A DNA stretch of 64,000 bases from G965276675 sp965276675. GTDB taxonomy: Bacteria > Acidobacteriota > Terriglobia > Terriglobales > Acidobacteriaceae. Made by a program: the position numbers and the translations under genes. Below, piece by piece: positions 28,404 through 35,762 of the stretch. The notes beneath the pieces were generated by a model. The model saw only the letters and a program-made list of their open reading frames with translations, was not told the DNA's origin and did not search any database. The stretch is taken from the NCBI GenBank assembly GCA_965276675.1, contig OZ255624.1, forward strand, positions 3,968,001 through 4,032,000, written 5' to 3'. Positions within the stretch are counted from its first letter, which is position 1, and each line of letters begins with the position of its first letter.

Positions 28404-28422
28404 GGCCCGTTGCGAGCGGGCC
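28404..28422 (+). terminator. Intergenic hairpin between mini-primase and DUF3987 genes
   Basis: GGCCCG (28404-28409) pairs with CGGGCC (28417-28422) around a seven-base loop. No long T tract; the Shine-Dalgarno AAAGGA of the next gene follows within ten bases. It could attenuate, or protect the downstream mRNA. Confidence 0.5.
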
Positions 28423-28438
28423 TCTGAAAGGAAATAAC

Positions 28439-29830
28439 TTGGTCTCCAACGAGATTAACAGCTACGACCCATTTAACCAAGCACCTCTCCCGGTGAGCAC
28501 CTTGGCCGAACTGGAGGCTATAACACAACCTAGCGGACCCGCAGCCTACCCTCACGACAAGCCATCATGGCCCGAGCCCTTGGGCGAAGCCGCTTTTCAT
28601 GGTCCCGCTGGGGACTTCATTCGTTTAATTCGTTCTTCGTCAGAAGCTGACGAGGCAGCTTTACTCTTCGCGATGCTAGCTGGGATCGGCTCTATGATGG
28701 GTCGCCAGCGCTTCTTCAGGGTTGAGGATACGATCCACGCTCCCAACCTCTTTGCGGCGATCGTGGGAGATAGCGCGCGCGCAAGGAAAGGCACAGCAAC
28801 TGACCGCGTCCTTCGCATGCTAGATCGAATAGATGCAAGCTTCACTCTCAGCAACAGAGTGGGAGGCATGAGTTCAGGCGAGGGCTTGATTAATGCTCTA
28901 AGAGATCCCCGCAGCGAAGCTGTCGAGGTCAAGGAGAGAGGTGCACCTCCAAGGATGGAGGTGCAGGTAGTTGATCAGGGCGTAAGTGACAAACGGCTGC
29001 TCATTTGCGAGTCAGAGTTCGCTCAAGCGTTGCAGGCGGCCAGCCGTGAAGGCAGCATCCTTTCCCCCATCCTACGGGATTGTTGGGACGGTAAGACATT
29101 GAGGGTTCTCTCACGCTCGAACAAGGATCGCGCTTCTGATCCACACGTAAGCATTATCGCGAACATCACGATTGAAGAGTTGCAGAGACTTCTCACTTCG
29201 AATGACAAGGGAAATGGCTTTGCAAACCGCTTCTTGTGGTGCTGCGCCAAACGTTCAAAGCTGCTTCCCCACGGAGGACCTCGGATCGACGAAGCGGCAC
29301 TGGGGGAGCTAGCTCGCAGGATGCGCGCTGCCGTTGACTTTGCTCATTCTGCAGGCGAAATTGGATGGGCCAGGGAGGCTTACACGGCATGGGAGAAACT
29401 CTACGAGAGGCTGAGCGCTCCCGTCGGAGGTCTTTTCGGAACGCTTACAGCCCGAGCGGATGCTCAATGCCGACGCCTGGCACTCCTCTACGCTCTTCTC
29501 GACTGCTCTCATGAAATTCGAATAGAGCATCTCAGGGCGGCCGTCGAGGTTTGGAGCTATGCGGAAGACTCCGTAAGGCATATCTATGGCGACGCGACCG
29601 GCGACGAGTTGGCAGACAGCATTCTGAAACTTTTTGCTGGCGACACGGCTGGCCTGAGTATGACGGAAATCTCTTCATCCTTCGGCCGCAACCGTAGTTC
29701 GAAGGATTTGCGTAGAGCACTTGGCGTGCTTGAGGGTCGCGGACTAGTAACACAAACGCGTCTTGAGACCAAGGGAGCACCAGTCACGATCTGGGCAGCC
29801 GTTACGAAATTAACAAAAAGAACGAATTAA
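28439..29830 (+). CDS. DUF3987-type replication protein
   Basis: 463 residues starting at TTG 28439 behind AAAGGA. Most of the length matches the DUF3987 type of phage and plasmid proteins, which I link to primase/helicase function. Seen: a loop resembling a Walker A site at 110-119 (GDSARARKGT, with Arg-Lys-Gly-Thr in the phosphate-binding position), ESEFAQALQ, ILRDCWDGKTLRVLSR, HVSIIANIT and GNGFANRFLWCCAKR. The C-terminal 70 residues look like a winged helix (LSMTEISSSFGRNRSSKDL). It follows a CHC2 domain gene, so primase and helicase-like functions may be split across two genes. The family assignment is by recollection of motif order. Confidence 0.75.
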   Translation: MVSNEINSYDPFNQAPLPVSTLAELEAITQPSGPAAYPHDKPSWPEPLGEAAFHGPAGDFIRLIRSSSEADEAALLFAMLAGIGSMMGRQRFFRVEDTIHAPNLFAAIVGDSARARKGTATDRVLRMLDRIDASFTLSNRVGGMSSGEGLINALRDPRSEAVEVKERGAPPRMEVQVVDQGVSDKRLLICESEFAQALQAASREGSILSPILRDCWDGKTLRVLSRSNKDRASDPHVSIIANITIEELQRLLTSNDKGNGFANRFLWCCAKRSKLLPHGGPRIDEAALGELARRMRAAVDFAHSAGEIGWAREAYTAWEKLYERLSAPVGGLFGTLTARADAQCRRLALLYALLDCSHEIRIEHLRAAVEVWSYAEDSVRHIYGDATGDELADSILKLFAGDTAGLSMTEISSSFGRNRSSKDLRRALGVLEGRGLVTQTRLETKGAPVTIWAAVTKLTKRTN

Positions 29831-30404
29831 GCCCCGCCCCTATCACCCTTAATTCGTTATTTCGTCGGGGTGGTGCCCAGAACGCGCGTTGCCTTAGTTC
29901 GTTAAATTCGTTCTTCGTAGAGACAGGGGATGAAGAAATGCCGACCTCAGACCGTCGCGCCTGGCTACTGCAGACGCTTGAGCAAACACACACTGCTGGC
30001 CAGCAGCAATCGCCCGCCGGTATGGAGAAGCATGACCACGAAGCATGGGAAGCAGACGTAGATTTGTGGGCGAAAACTGACTGCGTGTTCCGGGATCGGC
30101 GATTTACTGGCATCGGTCACCTGCATCTCGCGTTTTCTGAATGGGCGGTCAAGAATCAGGGTGTTCCGTGTCGGAGGGATGTCTTCGAGGCTCTGCTGCT
30201 GGATCAGTGTTTCGAGACTGCTGATGGCTTGGTGTACGGTCTCACACTGAAAAGCGACTTGAAGCAGGAAGAGTATCTAGATAAGTAGTTCCTTCTTATT
30301 TAGATAGAACACATATATAAGGTGGTAAGAAAGTACTATATAGGCCGCCAGCCCCATCGGCTATCTGAACATGCGCCACGAATTAAACGAAATAACGAAT
30401 TAAG
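29821..30404. repeat. Iteron-like repeats of a CGAATTAA/TTAATTCG motif
   Basis: AACGAATTAAG (29821-29831) is repeated inverted at 29848-29858, with a 16-base spacer. The longer form CTTAATTCGTTATTTCG (29848-29864) recurs as its exact reverse complement at 30388-30404. Degenerate copies lie at 29803-29812 and 29894-29915, and a short one near 31662. These lie around the end of the DUF3987 gene and before the terminase region. Iterons beside a replication gene suggest the element's origin or an operator set. Confidence 0.5.
29938..30288 (+). CDS. Hypothetical protein of the element's replication block
   Basis: 116 residues from ATG 29938 (ACAGGGG upstream). Residues about 45-110 (WAKTDCVFRDRRFTGIGHL, then HLAFSEWAVKNQGVPC) end with a short beta segment (ADGLVYGLTL). 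The order of helix, helix, F-x-x-L-L and Y-G-L resembles the winged-helix tail found at the C terminus of D5-type phage primases, so it may be a detached DNA-binding part. That is only a hunch. It lies between two sets of iteron-like repeats. Confidence 0.55.
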   Translation: MPTSDRRAWLLQTLEQTHTAGQQQSPAGMEKHDHEAWEADVDLWAKTDCVFRDRRFTGIGHLHLAFSEWAVKNQGVPCRRDVFEALLLDQCFETADGLVYGLTLKSDLKQEEYLDK

Positions 30405-30430
30405 GGCCGGACTTGAAGCGTGCCGGCCCT
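30403..30430 (+). terminator. Hairpin GGGCCGG/CCGGCCC
   Basis: Perfect seven-base stem (30404-30410 with 30423-30429) extended by an A-T pair, twelve-base loop, no T tract. It ends the replication block and precedes the duplicated leader at 30435. Confidence 0.6.
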
Positions 30431-30434
30431 TCCC

Positions 30435-30469
30435 ATCAACGCAGAACAACCCAAAGGAGACGTTTTGAA
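30435..30469 (+). repeat. Duplicated translation leader, copy 1
   Basis: The sequence ATCAACGCAGAACAACC followed by CAAAGGAGACGTTTTGAA recurs at 31711-31746 with one extra A. Both copies contain a strong Shine-Dalgarno (AAAGGAG) and a TTG start, and both follow a GAATTAAGG(G)GCCGG hairpin region. This marks duplicated expression units. Confidence 0.75.
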
Positions 30470-30608
30470 ACCTCATGGCTCGGACGCCGTAAACTTTCCC
30501 GCCTACCGTGATCGGGTCAGCCGATGCGAGAAGGCAGTCGAATCTCTAAAAGCGAGAGTAAGTCTGGCCTCGGTGACCAATACGCCCTTGTCACCGGATG
30601 TTTCGTAA
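30465..30608 (+). CDS. Small element protein (47 residues), TTG start
   Basis: Starts at TTG 30465, seven bases after AAAGGAG in the duplicated leader. The protein is basic and helical (DRVSRCEKAVESLKARVSL) with no known family. The strong translation signal is the main support for its being real. Confidence 0.45.
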   Translation: MKPHGSDAVNFPAYRDRVSRCEKAVESLKARVSLASVTNTPLSPDVS

Positions 30609-31108
30609 GTATGTGGCCTGAATGCACCACTACCGCTCACGATAGAACGATCAGCGTACCCCAAGGTGCCATCGTGCTCACGGGCTACGTGGACGTCTTC
30701 CGTGTTCGGCTTGAGTGTAGAGAAAGGATGGCAGTGGGCGATGTCGCCGACGCGTACCAGAGGCGATTGCAGCTTGGCTCAAATGAGCCGTTCCCCTGCC
30801 CTACGGGTTATTGGTGGTGAGACGTTCGTGATGCTTGACGGACGACACCAGTGGGTCGCAAGCGTGATGCTCGGCAAGACGCACATGCTGGTGTCATGGC
30901 TGGAGCCGGAGCCGAAGGATAGTGCCCCATTGGATGCCTTGCACTCGAGGGGTCGCTCTCAGGTCAAATGTGTGCGACTGCAAGGGTATCTGTCGAAGCC
31001 CCATAAGCACCCCCGGGGCGGGTCGGTTTTCTACGAAAGCACCCCTCGCAGACCGCCTGTTAGGGCCAAACACATACAAGCGCTATTGCACTTTTGAGGT
31101 CAAAACTG
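30609..31108. other. 500-base stretch, no recognisable gene
   Basis: Plus-strand frames at 30524-30820 and 30666-31097 are open and partly protein-like (QYALVTGCFVSMWPECTT; GRHQWVASVMLGKTHMLVSW) but switch in quality between frames and have no RBS. It may be a decayed gene that once stood before the terminase. Confidence 0.4.
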
Positions 31109-31618
31109 ATGCGAGGACGGAAACCAAAACCGACTGCCTTGAAGAAGCTTCAAGGAAACCCGGGCGGACGACGCCTGAACGAATCGGAGCCACAGTTCAG
31201 CGAAGGCATCGTTTGTCCGGAATGGTTGACCGCAGAGGCAAAGGCGGAGTGGGCGCGAATGGTGTCCGAGTTGGACGCCTCAGGAATGCTCCAGTCGGTC
31301 GATGCAGCGTCCCTGGCCGGATACTGCCAGTCGTTCGCCCGATGGAGGTCTGCTGAACAGCTTATAGATCGAGAGGGGCAGACGCTTACCGAAACGATTC
31401 ACAACCGAAGCGGATTGGCTGTAGGGCAACGCGTGAGGAGACACCCAGCGACGATCATCGCCAAGGACGAGAAAGCAGCAATGCAAAAGTTTGCCGCGCT
31501 CTTTGGGTTCGATCCGTCCTCTCGTTCACGCATCTTCGTTACACCGCGAAAGAAGAAAAGTGAACTGGACGCCATTCTCGATGGAGATAGCGAATCATCG
31601 GATTTCTCGGTCAACTGA
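31109..31618 (+). CDS. Phage terminase small subunit, P27 family
   Basis: 169 residues starting at ATG 31109, where the family consensus begins: MRGRKPKPTALKKLQGNPGG. Then CPEWLTAEAKAEWARMVSEL, AAGYCQSFARW-like helices and RRHPATIIAKDEKAAMQKFA, all typical of P27 small terminases. These bind the packaging site and load DNA on the large subunit TerL. No TerL gene follows, which is unusual for a prophage but normal for a satellite that redirects a helper phage's packaging. The C terminus is Lys/Asp-rich and probably flexible. Confidence 0.9.
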   Translation: MRGRKPKPTALKKLQGNPGGRRLNESEPQFSEGIVCPEWLTAEAKAEWARMVSELDASGMLQSVDAASLAGYCQSFARWRSAEQLIDREGQTLTETIHNRSGLAVGQRVRRHPATIIAKDEKAAMQKFAALFGFDPSSRSRIFVTPRKKKSELDAILDGDSESSDFSVN

Positions 31619-31710
31619 GGTGCGGTCGTCTGACGCTGCCCCATTGGCTTTGAAGAGCGAATGAATTAAGGGGCCGGAGTTCGGATGGAAGAAACGCGCT
31701 GGCCTTCACG

Positions 31711-31746
31711 ATCAACGCAGAACAACCACAAAGGAGACGTTTTGAA
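31711..31746 (+). repeat. Duplicated translation leader, copy 2
   Basis: Second copy of the leader at 30435-30469, with one extra base, again ending in AAAGGAG and a TTG start. The 50 bases upstream also resemble the region before copy 1 (GAATTAAGGGGCCGGA). Confidence 0.75.
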
Positions 31747-32035
31747 GATCATCGCAAGAAGCGTAAAGAACCCGGGACGGGACGCTCAGCTGCGAAAATT
31801 GCAGTTATCGGCGCTAGCTATCAGCTCCCACCTAATGAATGACGTGGAGAACGCTCGCCGTATCGCTAGGCTCGCTTCCGAGGGGCAGCAGAAGCAGAAA
31901 AAGCAGGCTAGCGCGCTTATTGCCACGATCCACGGCGAACGCAATCCGCGCGCAATTGCGGAAGCGCGTCTCCGCGAGCGCCGCCGCCTATCCGCCCTGT
32001 CTCATGAGATCAAACAGGAACTGCGCACCCGCTAG
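31742..32035 (+). CDS. Small helical protein of the element, TTG start
   Basis: 97 residues from TTG 31742 behind AAAGGAG; the frame is open to 31685, but the leader repeat fixes the start. It is basic and almost wholly helical (ENARRIARLASEGQQKQKKQ; IAEARLRERRRLSALSHEIK), suggesting a nucleic-acid-binding or scaffold-like role. No family was recognised. It follows the terminase gene and is 14 bases before the next gene. Confidence 0.6.
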   Translation: MKIIARSVKNPGRDAQLRKLQLSALAISSHLMNDVENARRIARLASEGQQKQKKQASALIATIHGERNPRAIAEARLRERRRLSALSHEIKQELRTR

Positions 32036-32049
32036 GGAGAGGAAACGAC

Positions 32050-32721
32050 ATGGAAAAGGAAGATTTGATGGACGTAAGAGTTGCCGCCCAGGAGGTGAAA
32101 TTGATTCTCCTCGGATTTCTGATGGATGTAACAAATCACGCACGCTTTTTGCGTAGCGAAGAGGATGGCGCGAAATCGCTCACGAAGCGGCTTAGCGTCG
32201 CCACGGAAGCCTTGAAACTGCGCGTTCGAGAATTCTCTGACGCGAACACAAATCAAGCTGTGATCGCAGCCGCCGTAGTCGAGCTGAAGGCGCGAATAGA
32301 TGACCTGCGCACGCTAGACTCGCGCCTCGCTTGGCAGGCCGGAAACGTCACCGGGGCCTGCGACGCGTTCTTGAATTTCCTGGCAACGCCAATGCGCAAG
32401 CGACCTCTCGAAGCGCAGGAGCCCGAACCTCCGAACGTCGAGCGTATTCCGATCTTGAATGGACTGGACGAGTTGCTTGACCGAATGGCGACTTTGGGAA
32501 ATCAGGCTGAGGGCGGAGTCGAAGAACGTCGTCCTGTGATCGCTGCAGTCAATGCTTTGCGCCGTGAGATAGCTTCATGCATGGCCAAACCGTTAGACGC
32601 CCAAAAGACCATCGAGACACTCCGCAACATCCAGCGAGGCGTCCAGCAACTTGCGAACCTGCGAAGCCAGCTGACCGGCGAGGCTGGGCTTTATGCAGCG
32701 CTCCATGGGAGCAATCAATGA
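32050..32721 (+). CDS. Coiled-coil hypothetical protein
   Basis: 223 residues from ATG 32050 with GGGAGAGG ahead. All helical: two long amphipathic blocks (about 10-115 and 145-215) joined by a proline-rich linker (EAQEPEPPNVERIPIL). No transmembrane segment or enzymatic motif. In phages a gene of this type after the small terminase could be a capsid-size or scaffold factor, which in satellites alters the helper capsid, but nothing in the sequence proves it. Confidence 0.6.
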   Translation: MEKEDLMDVRVAAQEVKLILLGFLMDVTNHARFLRSEEDGAKSLTKRLSVATEALKLRVREFSDANTNQAVIAAAVVELKARIDDLRTLDSRLAWQAGNVTGACDAFLNFLATPMRKRPLEAQEPEPPNVERIPILNGLDELLDRMATLGNQAEGGVEERRPVIAAVNALRREIASCMAKPLDAQKTIETLRNIQRGVQQLANLRSQLTGEAGLYAALHGSNQ

Positions 32722-32812
32722 GCAGATCGAGAAGACGATTCGCCTGCTGGATCGCGATGTAGCGCGGCCAGTTCGAGAATTGATTCCGGCTAAAACGAAG
32801 CGCGCAAGTTAG
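32705..32812 (+). CDS. Possible 35-residue peptide
   Basis: ATG 32705 overlaps the end of the coiled-coil gene. The frame reads MGAINEQIEKTIRLLDRDVA and ends in a basic tail, stopping just before a terminator. Short, helical and unrecognised; no clear Shine-Dalgarno, so coupled translation would be needed. Confidence 0.35.
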   Translation: MGAINEQIEKTIRLLDRDVARPVRELIPAKTKRAS

Positions 32813-32827
32813 AAGGGCCATTCGCCT

Positions 32828-32851
32828 CCTCGGCACACGCCGGGGCTTTTC
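32828..32851 (+). terminator. Rho-independent terminator after the terminase operon
   Basis: CCTCGGC (32828-32834) pairs with GCCGGGG (32839-32845), including one T-G pair, loop ACAC, then CTTTTCT. It separates the packaging-type genes from the cargo genes. Confidence 0.75.
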
Positions 32852-32879
32852 TATGTCCGTCACCTGAAAGGTCTCCCCT

Positions 32880-34228
32880 ATGCGTAACTCGATCTTGACT
32901 CTTTTGCTGACGCTCTGTGCGGCCTCTGCGCACGGGCAGGTAACTATCTTTGGCGAGCCTTTCAATGGCGGTTCCTCGTCTACCAATGCCACCTCAATCC
33001 AGGGAACGCCTGCATCCTCAACTCAACCGCTCTTCGGGCAGCCTCTAGCCTCTGATGGAACCCAGTACGCTCCTTCATTCGGTAGTCCCGCACTGTTTTA
33101 TTCTGGCGTCAACTTCTTCGGCGATTCGATTACTTGCGGGTTTAGCGCCAACAATTACAGTGGCGATCCATCCAGTCCGTCAGACACGACCCACGCCAAT
33201 AATGGATACGCCTATCTGCTGGCTCCGGAGCTGGGCGGAGCGGCTCGCAACTACTGCAAATCAGGAGATCAGCAGCGGACTTGATCGAGAAAGTTATAGC
33301 GAACACAGATCCCGATTACACGCAGCAGCCCACGGCAACCATTCTTGTCGGCACGAACGATGCGGACTTTTGCAGAGCATCTATCGGTTGCCAGAACAAT
33401 TACAAATACAGTCTTCAGGCTAGCTTGGGATGGCTTACCGTTCCGAAAGCAAACAAGTTTGTTGCCAGCACCTTCACCCAAACAGGAACATGGACCCCGA
33501 ATGAATCCGTTGGCGGTGGGACTTCGCTTTATACAAACGTGAATGGCTCAACTCTCTCTCACTCAATCCAGACGAACGGCGGGGCACTTCAGGTAAGCTG
33601 GGGCGCTTCAGACACTGCCGGTGGCTCTGCAACCGTGAGCATCGACGGCACGGTGGTCGACACCCTCACGTCCGGGGGATTTAACGGACAGACGATCGCT
33701 ACTCGCAACGGAACGCCCGCACTTTTTTCTGAAGACATACCCCGTCGCGGCTGGCACTCACGCTGTTGTGGTTACAACTACCACAACCAACTATTTTGAG
33801 TTTGGCTGGATAGGGACTGCTCCGCGCTCGTCTGTTACTGGGCCTCCTCGCGTCTTTCTGGGAGGCGTTCTAAAACAGCAAGATGACAATGTGGCTGCAA
33901 CGACTGCGGCGTATGACGCAATGGCCTTGAGTGTTGGCGCCGCATTTAAAGCGGATGGGCTCTACGTATCACTCGTCCCAGTTCGTTCGTACGTTAATAG
34001 CACGACGGATATGGCAAACCAGTATCACCCGAACGATGTGGGGTATCAGCACCTTCGAGATGCATTTAATACTGCGATTCAACCGATTGCGAGCGTGACG
34101 GCAGCAGCGGCTGCTGCTCCAGGTGGAAATCTGATTCTTAACCCAGCACCGGCGAGCTCACGGACTACCTGAACCTGAACCCGAATAATAACGCGAAATA
34201 TAGGGTAAATGGCTTCAACTCTGGGCTG
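32880..34228 (+). pseudogene. Exported SGNH hydrolase/tail-fibre-like protein, three frameshifts
   Basis: Begins with a clear signal peptide (MRNSILTLLLTLCAASAHGQ). SGNH blocks spread over three frames: VNFFGDSITCGFSANN (block I), TILVGTNDA (Asn block, after a missing base near 33273) and DMANQYHPNDVGYQHL (Asp/His block, after a slip in a T run at 33724-33729). A third shift near 34143 joins GGNLILNP to STGELTDYLNLNPNNNAKYR, a glycine/asparagine-rich fibre-like region that continues into the next entry. With the shifts removed, the product would run to 35374 (about 830 residues). SGNH domains occur in phage tail fibres and in secreted polysaccharide deacetylases. Confidence 0.75.
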
Positions 34229-35374
34229 TTGCTCTATTCCAACCAAAACTATTTTAATGGCTTGCACTTGGGGGATTACAACCAAGGCTCAGGTGGTTTG
34301 AACTACTCGACTGAACTGTTCGCCCCGAACACGGGAGAAATTTCATTCGGCTTTGTCCCGACCACTCCGCCTACTGATCAAACGGCCATTCAACGCATTT
34401 ACCGGTTTAATCCAGCAGGGGCTAGCTTTTTTGCACCACTCACAGTCAGTGGCTCGGTCGATGCTGTGGCAACGCTTGCCTCTACAAACACCAACGCGCT
34501 GCAATTTCGCGATGTGGAAGGCGTAAGTGAGAAGGTGGCTTATCTTCTCTCGGCGGGGACCGGAACAGATTCCCGCATTTACAAGACCGAGGATGGCGGG
34601 GAGTCATGGTCTGTGCAATTCCAGAATGAAGACCCGAATGCGTTCTATGACTGCTTCGCATTTTGGACTCCGACACGTGGCCTAGCAACGAGCGATTCGG
34701 TCAACGGCCGTTTTCCGGTTATCCGCACAAGAGACGGCGAGAACTGGCAGGACATTGGGGATCACTTGCCGGCTGCTCTGCCGGGAGAGGCTTCGTTCGC
34801 CGCAAGCGGAACCTGCGTGGCGACGGCAGGAGAGAGGCGCGCGTGGATCGGCACAGGCGGCTCAGCAAACGCCAGAATTCTCGCGACCACGGATGGCGGT
34901 AACACGTGGGAGGCGTATGGCGTACCCATCATCCAGGGAACGGCTACTTCCGGCGTTATTAGTGTGGCCTTTCGCGACGCGCTGCATGGCATCCTGGGTG
35001 GAGGTGAGCTGGCCGCCCCCACGGCATTCGCGGATACAGTGGCGCGTACGAGCGATGGGGGAAAGACCTGGCGCTTGAGAAGCCGTACCCCGTTTCCAGG
35101 AGCAATCTACGGCTTGAGCTATGTACATCAACCCCCCAAGCGCGGCGATGATGATGGCGTTGAACAAGCGCAAGAATCAAGTTGGAGAGAGCGCGAACCC
35201 GAGAACCGCGCAGTGGTGGTGACAGGGCCGAGCGGCGCGGCATGGTCCGACAACGAAGGAGACACGTGGAGCAGTCTGCCCGGTGTTGCAAACTACTGGG
35301 CGGTGGCATTCGCAGGCCCGGAAGCCGGTTGGCTGGTAGGCACTGAAGGGCGGATTCTGAAAGTGAGCTTCTAG
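34229..35374 (+). CDS. Tail-fibre-like segment fused to YCF48/BNR-repeat propeller
   Basis: 381 codons open from TTG 34229, in frame with the preceding fibre-like region, so this is probably the 3' part of that broken gene. Residues 1-85 are fibre-like (GLHLGDYNQGSGGLNYSTEL; PLTVSGSVDAVATLAS). From about residue 90 it becomes a YCF48-like propeller: LQFRDVEGVSEKVAYLLSAG, then BNR-type repeats KTEDGGESW, RTRDGENW, TTDGGNTWE, RTSDGGKTW and SDNEGDTWSS. The first propeller blades usually found in exported YCF48-like proteins are missing, as if replaced by the fibre piece near 34480-34510. A fusion of unrelated sources is inferred. Confidence 0.7.
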   Translation: MLYSNQNYFNGLHLGDYNQGSGGLNYSTELFAPNTGEISFGFVPTTPPTDQTAIQRIYRFNPAGASFFAPLTVSGSVDAVATLASTNTNALQFRDVEGVSEKVAYLLSAGTGTDSRIYKTEDGGESWSVQFQNEDPNAFYDCFAFWTPTRGLATSDSVNGRFPVIRTRDGENWQDIGDHLPAALPGEASFAASGTCVATAGERRAWIGTGGSANARILATTDGGNTWEAYGVPIIQGTATSGVISVAFRDALHGILGGGELAAPTAFADTVARTSDGGKTWRLRSRTPFPGAIYGLSYVHQPPKRGDDDGVEQAQESSWREREPENRAVVVTGPSGAAWSDNEGDTWSSLPGVANYWAVAFAGPEAGWLVGTEGRILKVSF

Positions 35375-35762
35375 ATCGAACGTTGAGCTAGCCTGCATGG
35401 CTATTATGGGCTAGGCGATTGATTCGATGCAGCTCTCGTGGTCGTTACGCACGTTGCCACCTTCCAGGCCGCCTTCTCGCTCCCGCGACGATCTCGAATC
35501 CGTCGTTGTTGGGTCTCACTGTGATGGGCTGGATGAGGCCGTGCTGCCGAATGCTTTCCGCAAGTTCATGCAACTTGGCTGTAATCCAGGCAGTAAATTC
35601 AATACCTTGAACGCCTTGACAACCGCTTGCCGGCCCTCTACAAAGATTCCAGATTTGAACAGGCTGCTCTACGTCACGGTCCAATAGCAGCGCCTCAGCG
35701 GACTATTCCCTGTGATTCTTCACCGTCGTCAACTGTTCACTATCACTCTTGAGGGTGCCCCA
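35375..35762. other. Gap holding a ParB fragment on the opposite strand
   Basis: No plus-strand gene. It contains the ParB-like fragment (35445-35684, minus) and the leader of the lipoprotein gene, with the weak Shine-Dalgarno GAGGGTG just before 35763. Confidence 0.5.
35445..35684 (-). pseudogene. ParB-like N-terminal domain fragment
   Basis: A minus-strand frame reads LHELAESIRQHGLIQPITVR, then NNDGFEIVAGARRR, the core of the ParB/Spo0J N-terminal nucleotide-binding domain (the GxRR box that contacts CTP). A frameshift near 35462 then breaks it; in the next frame RAAWKVAT would continue the motif. The upstream part is short and unlike ParB, and the HTH domain is absent. It opposes all neighbouring genes, so it is likely debris of a plasmid- or phage-type partition or regulatory gene. 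Confidence 0.6.

Noticed and set aside
30524..31097. Two overlapping plus-strand frames before the terminase gene
   Set aside because: Neither has a Shine-Dalgarno or a family motif, and protein-like runs switch between frames; treated as a possible decayed gene only.
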